DNA of 64,000 bases from Betaproteobacteria bacterium (GCA_029884335.1 JAOUIA010000006.1:1-64000), one strand, 5' to 3'; positions 1-10,667 are shown, counted from the first letter of the stretch. Notes: generated by a model from the sequence alone, not told the origin. Translations and numbers: made by a program.

Positions 1-975
1 GGTGCCGCCGTTCAGGTTCTCCTTCGGGCGGCGGCCGAACTCGGCGTAGGTGAGCACGAGCGCCTCGTCCCAGCGGCCCAGCTCCCGCAGGCCGGCCTCC
101 AGCGCGACCAGTCCCTGCGCCAGCTCGCCGAGCAGCCGGGCCTGCGTGCCGGCCTGGTTCGCGTGCGTGTCGAACCCGTCGAGCGTGAGCCGCACGGCGC
201 CGACGCCGGCGGGATTGGCGACGACTTCGCAGGCGGTGCGCACGGCATTGCCGAACGCGCCGGCCGGAAACGCCGTGGCGAAAGTCCGCTGGGCGGTCAG
301 GCGCGCGGCCGCCTCGCGCACGTCGGCCTCGACCTTGCGGATGTGCGCGAGCGCGCGGTTGTCCGTCGCCGGCGCGGGTTTCGCGAGCCGCGCGCGGCGC
401 TGGAACGACTCGGTGTCGGCAAGCGCGATCGCGCGCACCTTCGCCCCGGCGAGCGGCCCGAGCTCGTTGCTGCCGACCGCGACGCCGTCGGCGGCGAACG
501 CCTGCGGGCGCGGCGCGAGCGCGAAGGCGCGCGCGAGCCAGCCCTCCGACAGCACTTCGTCGCTGCGCGAGGCCGTGTCCCAGATCTCGATCGAGCGGAA
601 GTGCGAGAGGTTGGGCGCCGGGTAGCCGACGCCCTGGAGCACGGCCAGCTTGCCGTCGCGCCACGACGGCAGCAGCGGCGCGAGCGACGGGTGCAGCCCG
701 CAGGCATCGGAGAGCTGCGCGACGGCGTCGCGCGCGATCGCGATGCGCGGGCGCAGCGCGGCGTAGGCGTCGTCGGCATACGGCACGAGCGTGTTGAAGC
801 CGTCGTTGCCGCCTTTCAGCTCGACGAGCACCAGCAGGCGGCGTTCGCGCGCCGCCTCGGGCGCGGCCGCGAAGGCCACGCGGGCGCCGCCGAGCGAGGC
901 TGCGGCTGCGAGCGCGGCGCCGCGCGCGAAGAGCTTCCTGCGGACGGAGTTCACCGCGGCGACGTCGTCTCGCAT
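1..975 (-). CDS. DUF1501 family secreted protein (3' end cut by window edge)
   Basis: DUF1501 proteins are exported, distantly sulfatase/alkaline-phosphatase-like proteins with no firm biochemical role. The visible 325 residues start at an ATG 7 nt after the stop of the DUF1800 gene. The N-terminus has a twin-arginine-like signal (VRRKLFARG followed by an Ala-rich hydrophobic stretch ending near residue 36), which suggests Tat export. After it come the family motif LVELKGGNDGFNTLVPY (about residues 48-64), NLSHFRSIEIWDTAS, and near the cut end TLDGFDTHANQ and YAEFGRRPKEN. All of these are typical DUF1501 blocks. The C-terminus lies beyond position 1. Tight spacing with DUF1800 argues for co-transcription and a shared function. 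Family assignment is strong; function is unknown. Confidence 0.9.
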   Translation of the reverse strand, partial: MRDDVAAVNSVRRKLFARGAALAAAASLGGARVAFAAAPEAARERRLLVLVELKGGNDGFNTLVPYADDAYAALRPRIAIARDAVAQLSDACGLHPSLAPLLPSWRDGKLAVLQGVGYPAPNLSHFRSIEIWDTASRSDEVLSEGWLARAFALAPRPQAFAADGVAVGSNELGPLAGAKVRAIALADTESFQRRARLAKPAPATDNRALAHIRKVEADVREAAARLTAQRTFATAFPAGAFGNAVRTACEVVANPAGVGAVRLTLDGFDTHANQAGTQARLLGELAQGLVALEAGLRELGRWDEALVLTYAEFGRRPKENLNGGT

Positions 976-982
976 GGAAGCC

Positions 983-2548
983 TCACTTCAACTGGAACGC
1001 GGGGTCGAGCAGCGTCGTGCGCACGAGGACGGACGGCGGCGCGTCGTCCGCCGCGGGCGACTGCGCGGGCAGCGGCAGCAGCAGCGCCCGCACCGCGCGC
1101 ACCCGCTCTTCGACGCTCGCGCCTCGCGCGGCCACCCACGCGGTCGCGTCGAAGGCCACGTCGCGCATGCCGCGCTCGATGGTGCGACCCGTGCGCGATC
1201 GCCGCTCGCGGTCGTCGTCGAACGCGGCGGCAATCGCCGGCGCGCCGGTGCCCTCGTCGATGGCGGCCATTCGCCGCATCGGCGCGCCCGTGCCCGCATC
1301 GGCACGGGCGAGGCGCTCGAGGAACTGCTTGCGCGCGAGCAGCGTGTTCGCGTTGATCCACACTTCACCGCCCGGCCAGCCCTTGACGTTCGGCGGCGCG
1401 AAGACGTTCTGCCCCATGCCCGCGGCGGCGAACGCGAACGGCAATCCGTCGCCGGGCACGATCTCGAGCTGGCGCAGCGCGCCGACGACGAGCTCGACCG
1501 GGCTCTTGACCAGCACGCCGCGGTTCTCCGCGGCGTAGAACGCGTCGGCAAGCAGCAGCTCGCGCAGCGCGCCCTTGATCGCGTAGCCGGAACGGCGGAA
1601 GTCGGCCGCGATGCGCCGCACCTCGACGGCGTCCGGATCGGGCGACACGAATTCGCGCCAGAGCTTGCCGACGACGTGCACCGCGGTCGCTTCGTGTTCG
1701 AGCAGCACGTCCAGCACCGCGTCGCCGTCGAAGCGCCCGCTGCGCCCGAGCACGGTCTTCACGGCGGGATCGTGCATGCCGCGGCGGAACACGTAGCCTC
1801 CGGTGTCGCGGTCGACGCTCCACCCCGTGAACGCCCGCGCCGCCTCCTTCACGTCCTGTTCCGTGTAGCGGCCCTCGCCGAGCGTGAACAGCTCCATCAC
1901 CTCGCGCGCGAAGTTCTCGTTCGGCTGCCCGCGGCGGTTCTGCGCGCCGTCGAGGTAGACGAGCATCGCGGGGTCCTTCGCCGCGGCGCGCAGCAGCGCG
2001 GCGAAGCTGCCGAGCGCATGCTCGCGCAACGTCGCGTTCTGCTCGTACATGAGGCGCGCGAAGCGCACCTTCTGCTGGCTCGACACGAAGTGGTTGTGCC
2101 AGAACAGCGTCATCCGCTCGGTGAGCGGCGAGGGCGTGCTGGTCATCTCCTGCAGCCACCACGCGCGGAGCTCGAGTCCCTCGCGCACGTTGCGCCGGTT
2201 GAACTCGCGGCGCTCCTCGACGCTCGCCGACGGGCCGGGGAAGCGGATCGGCTCCTGGGTCAGCGCGGCCGCAGGCGGAGGCAGGCCGGCCTTCGTGCGC
2301 GCGCCGTCGAGCAGGCGGTCGACGGCCTCGCGGCGCGAGAGCGCGGCGAACGCCGCCACCTCCGCGGCGGTCGGACCGAAGCCCGTGCGCGCGAGGAGGT
2401 GACGCGCGTCCTCCGTGCCCAGCACGTCGCCGGGCGCGGCGAGGACGCGCGGGCTTGCCGCCAGGACTGCGGCGAGCATCGCTGCGGCGAGCGGGAAGGC
2501 CCGCGATGCGGACTTCGCTCCAGGTGCGCGCGGGCTCGCCGTCTTCAT
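983..2548 (-). CDS. DUF1800 domain-containing secreted protein
   Basis: This 521-residue protein belongs to the DUF1800 family, which is almost always encoded beside a DUF1501 gene, as here. The ATG at 2548 gives a Sec-type signal peptide (MKTASPRAPGAKSASRAF, then a hydrophobic stretch, cleavage near SPRVLAAPG). Family landmarks include HLLARTGFGPTAAEVAAF near the mature N-terminus, MTLFWHNHFVSSQQKV, NENFAREVMELFTLGEGRYTE and VKGWPGGEVWINANTLLAR near residue 390. An upstream in-frame GTG at 2572 is rejected because the extra eight residues would precede the signal and lie inside a dispersed repeat. Biochemical function is unknown; a paired role with the downstream DUF1501 protein at the cell surface or periplasm is inference. 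Confidence 0.9.
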   Translation of the reverse strand: MKTASPRAPGAKSASRAFPLAAAMLAAVLAASPRVLAAPGDVLGTEDARHLLARTGFGPTAAEVAAFAALSRREAVDRLLDGARTKAGLPPPAAALTQEPIRFPGPSASVEERREFNRRNVREGLELRAWWLQEMTSTPSPLTERMTLFWHNHFVSSQQKVRFARLMYEQNATLREHALGSFAALLRAAAKDPAMLVYLDGAQNRRGQPNENFAREVMELFTLGEGRYTEQDVKEAARAFTGWSVDRDTGGYVFRRGMHDPAVKTVLGRSGRFDGDAVLDVLLEHEATAVHVVGKLWREFVSPDPDAVEVRRIAADFRRSGYAIKGALRELLLADAFYAAENRGVLVKSPVELVVGALRQLEIVPGDGLPFAFAAAGMGQNVFAPPNVKGWPGGEVWINANTLLARKQFLERLARADAGTGAPMRRMAAIDEGTGAPAIAAAFDDDRERRSRTGRTIERGMRDVAFDATAWVAARGASVEERVRAVRALLLPLPAQSPAADDAPPSVLVRTTLLDPAFQLK

Positions 2549-2623
2549 GTCAGTGGCGCCGGGCCGTCCCAAGCCACTGACCCGCCCCCCATAGGGGGCA
2601 GCGAGCGCAGCGAGCGTGGGGGT
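2549..2623 (-). repeat. Dispersed GC-rich hairpin repeat, copy 1, abutting the DUF1800 start codon
   Basis: Read on the minus strand, a GC hairpin built from alternating CGCTCGCTGC-type blocks and CCCCCTATGGGGGG is followed by GTGGCTTGGGACGGCCCGGC and GCGCCACTGAC, ending exactly at the ATG of the DUF1800 gene. A diverged copy lies at 45896-45975, just upstream of holC, and ends in the same GCGCCACTGAC. Similar elements are common between genes in Burkholderiales (from memory). Possible roles are attenuation or mRNA stability; neither is shown. Confidence 0.6.
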
Positions 2624-2632
2624 CGTTTCATC

Positions 2633-2956
2633 CTAGCGTCGCCTCTCCGCATCGTGCTTCTCGATCCAGATGCTCCGGCTCGCGCGGTCGAGGTCGCGGT
2701 GCAGGTCGACGCGCTCGGCCGGCGTGAGCACGCCGTCGGAGCGGTAGAGCCGCTCCTCGGCGCGGATCGCGCGCTGCTGCCCGGCGAGGAAGCGCGTCTC
2801 GCCGCGGGTGAGCGCACCGCTCGCCACGCCGCCGTCGATGCGCAGGTGCTGGTGCGCCTGGCGATGATTGACGCCGGGGCCGTTCGGGTGATGCGCGTGC
2901 GCCGTGCCGGCGGCGAGACCGAGGATTGCCAGCACTGCAGGGACGGTGGTCTTCAT
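2633..2956 (-). CDS. Small exported protein of unknown function
   Basis: A 107-residue protein beginning MKTTVPAVLAILGLAAGTAHA, a clear signal peptide with AHA cleavage. The mature part is short, His-rich at its start (HHPNGPGVNHRQAHQH), then charged and probably helical, with a segment RLYRSDGVLTPAERVDLHRD that resembles the 'DG-LT-AER' pattern of small EF-hand-like periplasmic proteins. An upstream start at 3040 would add 28 residues before the signal and is less likely; a GGAGGAT ribosome-binding sequence lies just before 2956. The gene is read in the same direction as DUF1800 but separated from it by a hairpin repeat. No function is assigned. Metal binding by the His-rich N-terminus is a guess. 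Confidence 0.7.
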   Translation of the reverse strand: MKTTVPAVLAILGLAAGTAHAHHPNGPGVNHRQAHQHLRIDGGVASGALTRGETRFLAGQQRAIRAEERLYRSDGVLTPAERVDLHRDLDRASRSIWIEKHDAERRR

Positions 2957-3080
2957 CGGATCCTCCTTCAGGGGTCGCGCCGCAAAGCTGCTCGGCGTGC
3001 CTCCCTCAACGAGGCATTCTGCGCGGCTGTTGACCGCCATGCCGTTGCCGTTTGTAACCGGGCGTTACGCCCGCCGCGCC

Positions 3081-3923
3081 TCAGGGCGGCAGCGCGATCG
3101 TCCCGCGCCCGAGCTCGATCACCCGGCCGCTCACCCGGATCGAGCGGTCGGCGCCCACCGCGAGGCCGAGCCTGCACGGGCGGCCGACCGCTTCGCCCTG
3201 GCTCACCGAGAGCCGTTGCGGCAGCGCAGCACCGGTGGCGAGCAACCATCCGCCGAGGTTCGCGCACGCGGACCCGGTGCCCGGATCCTCGACGATCGCG
3301 CCCTGCTTGGGGAAGAAGAAGCGGGCGAGGACCGCATCGCCCTCGCGCGCGAACACGTAGGCCATCGCGCGGCTCGCATTGCTCGCGTGGCGCAGCAGGA
3401 GTTCGGGCCGCGGCGACGCCCGCCGCACCGCGTCCGCGCTCGCGAGCGGGATCACCAGCTGCTCGGCGCCCGTGTCCACCCACAGCGGCGGACCGGCGAT
3501 GGCCGCAGCGTCGAGGCCGAGCATGGCCGCGAGGTCCGCGTTCGACGCGCCCGGCGCACGATGCTTCGGCGCGTTCGCCTGCAGCGTCCACGAGTCGCCG
3601 TTGGCCTGGACCGGAATCACGCCGGCGAGCATCTCGAGCGTCACGCGCTCACCGGCCCGCGCGAGGTCGCGCACGACGTGCGCGGTGCCGAGCGTGGGGT
3701 GGCCGGCGAACGGCATCTCGAAGGACGGCGTGAAGATGCGCACGCGCGCGGTCGCGTGCGACGACGGAAGGACGAACGTGGTCTCGGACAGGTTGAACTG
3801 CAGCGCCAGCGCCTGCATCGTGGCGGTGTCGAGCGACGAGCCGTCCTCGAACACGCACAGCGGGTTGCCGCCGAGCGGGGTCTCCGCGAACACGTTGACG
3901 ATGCGGTACGCCAGCGGCTTCAT
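3081..3923 (-). CDS. PhzF family isomerase/epimerase-like protein
   Basis: The 280-residue protein is a full-length member of the PhzF/DapF-fold family. It opens YRIVNVFAETPLGGNPLCVF and has the acidic residue Glu47 in NLSETTF, the position of the catalytic Glu in PhzF. Further family blocks are MPFAGHPTLGTAHV near residue 90 and EDPGTGSACANLGGWL near residue 215. Most bacterial paralogues have nothing to do with phenazines and no known substrate. The ATG overlaps the stop of mnmH by 4 bp, so this is the last gene of the tesA-mnmH-phzF operon. The family call is firm; the substrate is unknown. Confidence 0.93.
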   Translation of the reverse strand: MKPLAYRIVNVFAETPLGGNPLCVFEDGSSLDTATMQALALQFNLSETTFVLPSSHATARVRIFTPSFEMPFAGHPTLGTAHVVRDLARAGERVTLEMLAGVIPVQANGDSWTLQANAPKHRAPGASNADLAAMLGLDAAAIAGPPLWVDTGAEQLVIPLASADAVRRASPRPELLLRHASNASRAMAYVFAREGDAVLARFFFPKQGAIVEDPGTGSACANLGGWLLATGAALPQRLSVSQGEAVGRPCRLGLAVGADRSIRVSGRVIELGRGTIALPP

Positions 3924-4984
3924 CGCGATCCCTCCACCTCGGAGACCAGTCGCCGCGCTGCCGCGCGGTAGGCTTCGGGTTCGATGCCCTGTGGCGAGAC
4001 CGCCACCGCGCGATCGATCGCCGGGAAGTTGCCGCCGATCGAGCGCGTGTACAGCGGGTCGTAGTGGCGGTCGAGCAGCTCGCCGACCAGCGTGTCGAAG
4101 TCGCCGGCGCGGGCGAGCGCATCCCAGCGCGCGAGCGTCTCGGCGCCGAGGAGCGGCTTGAGCGGCGCGAGCCGGGCGGCGAGCAGCGCCGGGTCGGCGA
4201 GGAAGTGGCGGTACTCGTCCTTCAGCAGCGCGATGCGCGCGTCGCGCGGCAGCTCGACGCGCGCGCACTCGGCGGACCGCATGCGCTCGAGCAGCGCGTC
4301 GGGCACCTGCAGGCGGCCGATGCGCTTGCTCTCCGACTCGACGTACACTGGCCGCGCCGGGTCGAAGCGCAACAGGTCGGCGAGCACCAGCGACTCGAAG
4401 CGCTTCTGCGACGGCTGCGGGTCGCCGGGGAGGTCGCCGAGCAGCGAGCCGCGGTGCTTCGCGAGCCCTTCGAGGTCAAGCGCCTGTGCGCCCTCTGCGG
4501 CGAGCGCGTCGACGAGCCGGCTCTTGCCCGAGCCGGTGAGCCCGCAGATCACGCGGTAGGTGAACCGCTGCGGTACACGCTCCAGTGCCTCGACGACGTG
4601 GCGACGGTACGCGCGGTACCCGCCTTCGAGCTGCACGGCACGCCAGCCGATCTCGTTCATCACGTGCGCGAGCGAACGGCTGCGCTGCCCGCCGCGCCAG
4701 CAGTAGACGAGCGGCGTCCAGTCGCGCGGCCTGTCGCGGAAGCGCTCGACGATGCCGGCGATGTTGCGCGAGATCAGCGCCGCGCCGAGCTTGCGCGCGT
4801 CGAACGGCGAGGTCGCGTGCAGCGTGCCGACCTCGACGCGCTCCGCGTCGCTCAGCACGGGACAGTTGACCGCGCCCGGCACGTGGTCTTCGGCGAACTC
4901 GGCGGGCGTGCGCACGTCGATGCGCTCGGGAAAGCGCGGCAGCTCCGCGGGCGGCACGCGCAGCGGGTCGCGGGCGTGCGTCAC
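3920..4984 (-). CDS. mnmH: tRNA 2-selenouridine synthase (MnmH/SelU)
   Basis: MnmH replaces sulfur with selenium in 2-thiouridine at the wobble position of certain tRNAs, with geranylated tRNA as an intermediate, using selenophosphate. The 354-residue protein has an N-terminal rhodanese domain with the catalytic Cys95 in LVYCWRGGQRS, then a P-loop domain with Walker A GLTGSGKS near residue 145, the usual architecture and length (about 360). Its GTG start overlaps the stop of the upstream esterase (GTGA), and its own stop overlaps the PhzF start (ATGA), so all three are probably translationally coupled. No selD or selenoprotein gene is visible in the window. Confidence 0.95.
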   Translation of the reverse strand: MTHARDPLRVPPAELPRFPERIDVRTPAEFAEDHVPGAVNCPVLSDAERVEVGTLHATSPFDARKLGAALISRNIAGIVERFRDRPRDWTPLVYCWRGGQRSRSLAHVMNEIGWRAVQLEGGYRAYRRHVVEALERVPQRFTYRVICGLTGSGKSRLVDALAAEGAQALDLEGLAKHRGSLLGDLPGDPQPSQKRFESLVLADLLRFDPARPVYVESESKRIGRLQVPDALLERMRSAECARVELPRDARIALLKDEYRHFLADPALLAARLAPLKPLLGAETLARWDALARAGDFDTLVGELLDRHYDPLYTRSIGGNFPAIDRAVAVSPQGIEPEAYRAAARRLVSEVEGSR

Positions 4985-5649
4985 CGGGCGAGCAGCGGCC
5001 GCAGCGCCGGCCACACGGTGGCGAGCATCTTCGGCTGCGCCTCGCGCGTCGGGTGGATGCGGTCGGGCTGGAACCAGGCCATGTCCTCGCCGAAGCCGTC
5101 GAACAGGTAGGGCACGAGACCCGCCTTGCGCGCCCTCGCGACCTCGGCGAAGAGGGCATCGAACTCGCGCACGTAGGCAGCGCCGTAGTTCGGCGGCAGC
5201 TTCATCCCGACGATCAGCACCCTTGCGCCGGCGCCCTGCGCGGCCTGCACCATCGCGTCGAGGTTGGCGCGCGTGGCCGCGAGCGGCTGGCCGCGCAGCG
5301 CGTCGTTGCCGCCGAGCTCTATGACGACCACTGCAGGCCGGTGCTCCTTCAGCAGCGCCGGAAGGCGCGCGCGACCGCCGGCGGTCGTGTCGCCGCTGAT
5401 CGAGGCGTTCACCACGCGGTGCGGCAGCTTCTCCGCGCGTAGCCTCGCTTCGAGCAGGGACACCCACACCTCGCCCTGCGCGAGGCCGTAGCCGGCGGAC
5501 ACCGAGTCGCCGACGACGAGCACCACCGGCGGGCTTGCCGGCGCAGCGCGCGCCGGAAGGGGAACCAAAAGCGCGAAGGCGAGGACGAAGGCGAAGCGGC
5601 GGCGCGGGGACAAGGGCGGCTCCGGGGTGGCACGCCATTGTAGAGGCAC
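4981..5649 (-). CDS. tesA: SGNH-family arylesterase / thioesterase I (TesA-like)
   Basis: Periplasmic multifunctional esterase, lysophospholipase and thioesterase family. Block I is VVGDSVSAGYG with the nucleophile Ser, block III is GGNDALRG, and the catalytic Asp/His pair is in DRIHP near the C-terminus. A signal peptide precedes the domain (SPRRRFAFVLAFALLVPLPARAAP). The start is uncertain: GTG at 5649 gives 222 residues and TTG at 5613 gives 210, close to E. coli TesA; no ATG fits. The stop overlaps the mnmH start. The gene is divergent from the ybbA-like ABC gene, the arrangement conserved around tesA in many proteobacteria. Confidence 0.92.
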   Translation of the reverse strand: MPLQWRATPEPPLSPRRRFAFVLAFALLVPLPARAAPASPPVVLVVGDSVSAGYGLAQGEVWVSLLEARLRAEKLPHRVVNASISGDTTAGGRARLPALLKEHRPAVVVIELGGNDALRGQPLAATRANLDAMVQAAQGAGARVLIVGMKLPPNYGAAYVREFDALFAEVARARKAGLVPYLFDGFGEDMAWFQPDRIHPTREAQPKMLATVWPALRPLLAR

Positions 5650-5655
5650 GCACGG

Positions 5656-5661
5656 TATACT
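5656..5661 (+). promoter_or_regulatory. Candidate -10 box (TATACT) in the tesA/ybbA divergent region
   Basis: TATACT lies in the short divergent region about 110 bp before the ABC ATPase start. No good -35 element is visible at 16-18 bp upstream, so the call rests on the -10 alone. Confidence 0.35.
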
Positions 5662-5771
5662 CGCCGCCCGTCGCCGCGGTTGCGTCTGCTGCGGCACTTG
5701 AAAGCTGCGGCCCGGCGCCGCATCTCCTTCGGGCGCGGCCCGCTCGTCGCCAACGCGCTCCGCCACCGCCC

Positions 5772-6565
<794 letters not shown>

Positions 6566-6569
<4 letters not shown>

Positions 6570-9085
6570 AGACCTTCGCGCTCGCACTGCGCATGCTGCG
6601 CCGCGACTGGCGCGCCGGCGAGCTGCGCGTGCTCGTCGCCGCGCTGGTGCTCGCGGTGGCGAGCGTCGGCACCGTTGGCTTCTTCACCGACCGCGTGAAG
6701 GGCGCGCTGGCGCGGCAGGCGAACCTGCTGCTCGGCGGCGACCTCATGATCACCGGCGATCGGCCGTTGCCGCCCGCGTTCGCGGAGCGCGCGCGAGAGC
6801 TCGGGCTCGCCACGACGCCGGTGATCCGCTTCAACAGCATGGTGCAGGTCGCGAATGCTCCTGCCGGGGGCGGCGCCGCGTCGGCGATCCTCACCGACGT
6901 CAAGGCCGTCGGTGCGGGGTACCCGCTGCGCGGCAGCGTGGTGCTGGCCGACGGCCCGCAGTCCGATGGCCGCGCTGCGCAGGGCACGCCCGCGCGCGGC
7001 GAGGCGTGGGCCGACTTCCGCCTTGCGCAGCGACTCGGCATCGCGAAGGGCGCGAAGCTCGACGTCGGCGAGGCCACGCTGACGATGTCGGAGATCTTCA
7101 AGTCGGAGCCCGAGGTCGCAGGCGTGGTGTTCTCGCTGGGGCCGAAGCTCCTCGTCAACATCGACGACGTGCCGGCGACGAACCTGCTGCAGCCGGGCAA
7201 CCGCGCCTCCTACCGGCTGCTCGCCGCGGCGCCCGCGGAGGCGACGCTCGAGAGCTACCGGCAGTGGCTGGGCGGCGAACTCAAGGCCGGACAGCGCATG
7301 GAGAACGTGCGGGACCTGAGGCCCGAGGTGCGCCAGACGCTCGAGCGAGCCGAGAAGTTCCTCGGGCTGGCCGCGCTCGTCGCCGTGCTGCTCGCGGCGG
7401 TTGCGGTGGCCTTGGCGGCGTCGCGCTACCTGCGCCGGCACCTCGATGCGGCAGCGATGTTGCGCTGCTTTGGCACGACGCGCGCCCGCGCGCTCGCGCT
7501 GTTCGTGCTGCAGTTCGTCGTGCTCGGCGTCGTCGCCTGCGCGGTGGGCGTCGCGGCGGCGCTCGCGGGACAGGAGCTGCTGGTGCACACGCTGCGCGCG
7601 ATGATGGACGCCGGCCTGCCCGCGCCGACCTGGGGGCCTGCCGCGGCCGCGTTCGCCACCGGCCTCTTGCTGCTGCTCGGCTTTGCGCTGCCCCCGCTGG
7701 TGGCGCTCTCCAACGTGCCGCCGCTGCGGGTGCTGCGCCGCGACCTCCCGCGGCCCAGGGTCGCCGGCGTGCTCGCCTACGCGCTCGGCATCGCGACTGT
7801 CGCGCTGCTCATCGCGTGGCAGGCGCGCGAGGCGCAGGCGGGCGCGATCATGGTCGGCGGCGTGGGCGGGCTGCTGCTCGTCGCCGCGCTGGCGGCTTCG
7901 GCGCTGATCGCGCTGCTCAAGCGCCTGCCGCAGCGCGGCGTGTCGTGGCGCTTCGGGCTCGCCAACCTCACGCGGCGGCGCTTCGCGTCGTCGCTGCAGA
8001 TCGGCGCGCTCGCGCTGGGCCTGATGGCCCTGCTGCTGCTGACGCTGGTGCGCGGCGACCTGCTCGCCTCGTGGCGCGCCAACCTGCCGCCCGACGCGCC
8101 GAACCAGTTCCTCGTCAACGTGCTGCCCGACCAGGCCGACGACGCGCGCGCGACGCTGTCGCAGCGCTTCGGCCGCGAGATCGCGTTCTCGCCGATGGTG
8201 CGCGGGCGCCTCGTCGAGCTGAACGGGGCGCCGCTCGACACGACGAAGTACAAGGACGCGCGCGCGCGCCGGCTGGCCGAGCGCGAGTTCAACCTGTCGT
8301 GGGCGAGCGCTCTGCCGGCGGGCAACCGCGTCGTCGCGGGCCGCTTCTGGGGCGCGGACGACCGCGGCGACGCGCACGGCATGTCCCTCGAGGACGGCAT
8401 CGCCGAGTCGCTCGGCGTGAAGCTCGGCGACGCGCTCACGTTCGACGTCGCCGGCTCGCGCACGACGGCGAAGGTGACCAGCCTGCGCAAGGTCGACTGG
8501 GACAGCTTCCGCGTCAACTTCTTCGCGCTGTTCCCGCCGGGGCCGCTCGACGACAAGCCGGCCAGCTACATCGCCGCGTTCCGCGCGCCGGAGGCCGACC
8601 AGGGCTGGCTCGCGCCGCTGGTGCGCAAGCACCCGAACATCCTCGCCATCGACGTGGGCGAGGTGATGCGGCAGGTGCAGGGCATCGTCGAGCGCGTGTC
8701 GCGCGCGATCGAGTTCGTGTTCCTGTTCACGCTCGCCGGGGGCCTGCTGGTGCTGCAGGCCGCGGTCGCGGCCACCCAGGACGAGCGGCGCTTCGACGCC
8801 GCGGTGCTGCGCACGCTCGGCGCGTCGGCCCGGCAGCTCAAGTCGGCGCAGATCGCCGAGTTCCTGCTGCTCGGCGCGCTCGCCGGGCTGGTCGCGGCAG
8901 CCGGCGCGACCGCGATCGGCTGGGCGCTCGCCGACCGCGTGTTCCGCATCCCGTTCGAGGCCAACCCGCTGGTGTGGGTGTACGGCGTCGTCGGCGGCGC
9001 GGTCGCGGTGGCCATTGCGGGCTGGCTGGGCACGCGGAGCATCGCGCGCCAGCCGCCGCTCGCGGCGATCCGCCAGCTCGGCTGA
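6566..9085 (+). CDS. ybbP: FtsX-like ABC transporter permease (YbbP-like)
   Basis: An 839-residue inner-membrane permease with duplicated FtsX/MacB architecture. The N-terminal TM (about residues 20-42) is followed by a large periplasmic domain, a TM cluster near 265-475 (starting [19 protein letters not shown]), a second periplasmic domain (about 500-700) and a C-terminal TM trio (about 715-830). Length and topology match E. coli YbbP (about 800 residues). It is translationally coupled to the ATPase by an ATGA overlap. By analogy with Lol/Mac systems it probably moves or extracts a lipophilic substrate with mechanotransmission, but the substrate is not known. Confidence 0.92.
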
Positions 9086-9087
9086 CC

Positions 9088-9492
9088 ATGACGGCAGGCG
9101 GCACGGCGCAAAATGTAACACCCTATGACATTCTCGGCGGCGACGCCGGGGTCCGCGCGCTGGTCGAGCGCTTCTACGACCTGATGGACCTCGACCCCGC
9201 CTACGCGGACCTGCGGGCGGCGCACGCCGCGACGCTCGGCCCCGCGCGCGAGAAGCTCCACCTGTTCCTCTCCGGCTGGCTGGGCGGGCCGCAGCTGTAC
9301 GTCGAGCGCCATGGCCACCCGCGCCTGCGCGCGCGGCACCTGCCGTTCGCCATCGGCGTACGCGAGCGCGACCAGTGGCTCGCCTGCATGGCGCGCGCGC
9401 TCGACGACGCCGGCTGCCCCGCGGAACTGCAGCCGCGCCTGATGGAGGCGTTCTTCCGGACCGCCGACTGGATGCGCAACCGCGAGGGGTAG
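9088..9492 (+). CDS. Group II truncated hemoglobin
   Basis: The 134-residue protein matches group II (trHbO-type) globins. Tyr30 is in RFYDLM (B10 position), WLGGPQLY follows, then the diagnostic [12 protein letters not shown] block with the presumptive proximal His84 (F8), and Trp97 in RDQWLACM at the G8 position typical of this group. Such proteins bind O2/NO or act in peroxide and redox chemistry. The ATG follows the permease stop by 2 nt, so it may be co-transcribed with ybbAP. It converges with the NatB-like gene 5 nt downstream. Physiological role cannot be read from the sequence. Confidence 0.93.
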   Translation: MTAGGTAQNVTPYDILGGDAGVRALVERFYDLMDLDPAYADLRAAHAATLGPAREKLHLFLSGWLGGPQLYVERHGHPRLRARHLPFAIGVRERDQWLACMARALDDAGCPAELQPRLMEAFFRTADWMRNREG

Positions 9493-9497
9493 GGCCG

Positions 9498-10667
9498 CTA
9501 TTTCCCGGCGAGCACCGACTCGCGCGACCACAGCCGCGCGACGCCGGCCAGCGCCAGCGCCGCCAGGGCGGCCGGCACGGCCCACGACAGGGCGAGCTCG
9601 GAGAGCGGGAGCGCTTCGCCGCGCAGCGCGCGGTTGAGCAGCGCGTACTGCCCCGACACCGGCACCAGCGCGATCCAGTCCGGCTCGCGGCGTTGCGCGA
9701 AGAGCTGGATCGCCGGGACCAGCGCGACGACGAACAGCAGCACGGACACGTTCGCCTGCGCCTCCTTGAACGTGCGCGCGCGCGCACCGACCCACAGCTG
9801 GATCGCCGGCAGCAGAACGATCATCGGCAAGAGGATGACGAGGAAGCGCAGGAGCTCGCGGAACCCGAACAGGAACGGAATGCCGACGGGCGGCAGCGGC
9901 GCAAAGGCCAGCGTGGCCCAGAACCCGCAGAGCGTGACCGCGACGACGACCGCGTTGAACAGCACCGTGGCGAGCCACTTGCCGGTCACCAGCTCGACCG
10001 TTTCCGCCGGCGTGGTGAGCAGCGGCTCGAGCGACGCGCGCTCGCGCTCGCCGGCGGTGGCGTCGAGCGCGACCGCCATGCCGCCCATGATGGCCGCGAA
10101 CAGGCCGTAGTAGGCCACGAGGAACAGCACCAGCGCGCCCGACTGCTGCGGCGTGGCGAGGTTGACCGACTGCACCTCGAGCGGGCTGCCGACCTCGGCC
10201 GCCACGCCGCGCAGAAGCAGGCGGGTGCGGCCCCACTGCGCGCTGTAGGCGCGCAGCAGCGCCTCGGCCTGGTCGATCGAGGCGCGCGCGCGGTCGCGGG
10301 AGCGATCGTGCACGAGCCGGACGACGCCGGCCTTGCCGGCCTTCACGTCCTCGGCGAAGCGCGGGTCGATCGCGAGCACGACGTCGAGCTCGCCGGCGCG
10401 GACGCGCGCTTCGTAGTCCTCCGGCGCCGGGACGACCTTCACCTGCTCGCGCTCGAGGAAGGCGACCAGCGCGCTCGCGTGCGCCGCGCCCGCCACGGGC
10501 AGCACGAGCTCCCGCGCCCGCTCGGTCTGCCGCGCCATCATGTTGAAGATCAGCACGAGGAAGATCGGCCCGGCCAGCGCGGCGGTCGCGAGCGAGACCA
10601 GCAGCGTGCGCCGGTCGCGCAGGGTGTCGACGACCTCCTTGGCGGCGACGGTGAGGATGCGGCTCAC
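9498..10667 (-). CDS. ABC-2 type exporter permease (NatB-like)
   Basis: The 389-residue membrane protein begins [23 protein letters not shown], the usual start of NatB/YhaP-type permeases. A first TM ([16 protein letters not shown]) is followed by a large extracytoplasmic domain (about residues 55-180) and then five or six TM segments. The conserved cytoplasmic signature [17 protein letters not shown] lies between TMs 2 and 3. Start choice: GTG at 10667 fits the family; an in-frame GTG at 10730 would add 21 residues of low-complexity sequence. It pairs with the ATPase gene 120 bp upstream. NatAB systems export sodium; the substrate here is not determined. Confidence 0.88.
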   Translation of the reverse strand: MSRILTVAAKEVVDTLRDRRTLLVSLATAALAGPIFLVLIFNMMARQTERARELVLPVAGAAHASALVAFLEREQVKVVPAPEDYEARVRAGELDVVLAIDPRFAEDVKAGKAGVVRLVHDRSRDRARASIDQAEALLRAYSAQWGRTRLLLRGVAAEVGSPLEVQSVNLATPQQSGALVLFLVAYYGLFAAIMGGMAVALDATAGERERASLEPLLTTPAETVELVTGKWLATVLFNAVVVAVTLCGFWATLAFAPLPPVGIPFLFGFRELLRFLVILLPMIVLLPAIQLWVGARARTFKEAQANVSVLLFVVALVPAIQLFAQRREPDWIALVPVSGQYALLNRALRGEALPLSELALSWAVPAALAALALAGVARLWSRESVLAGK

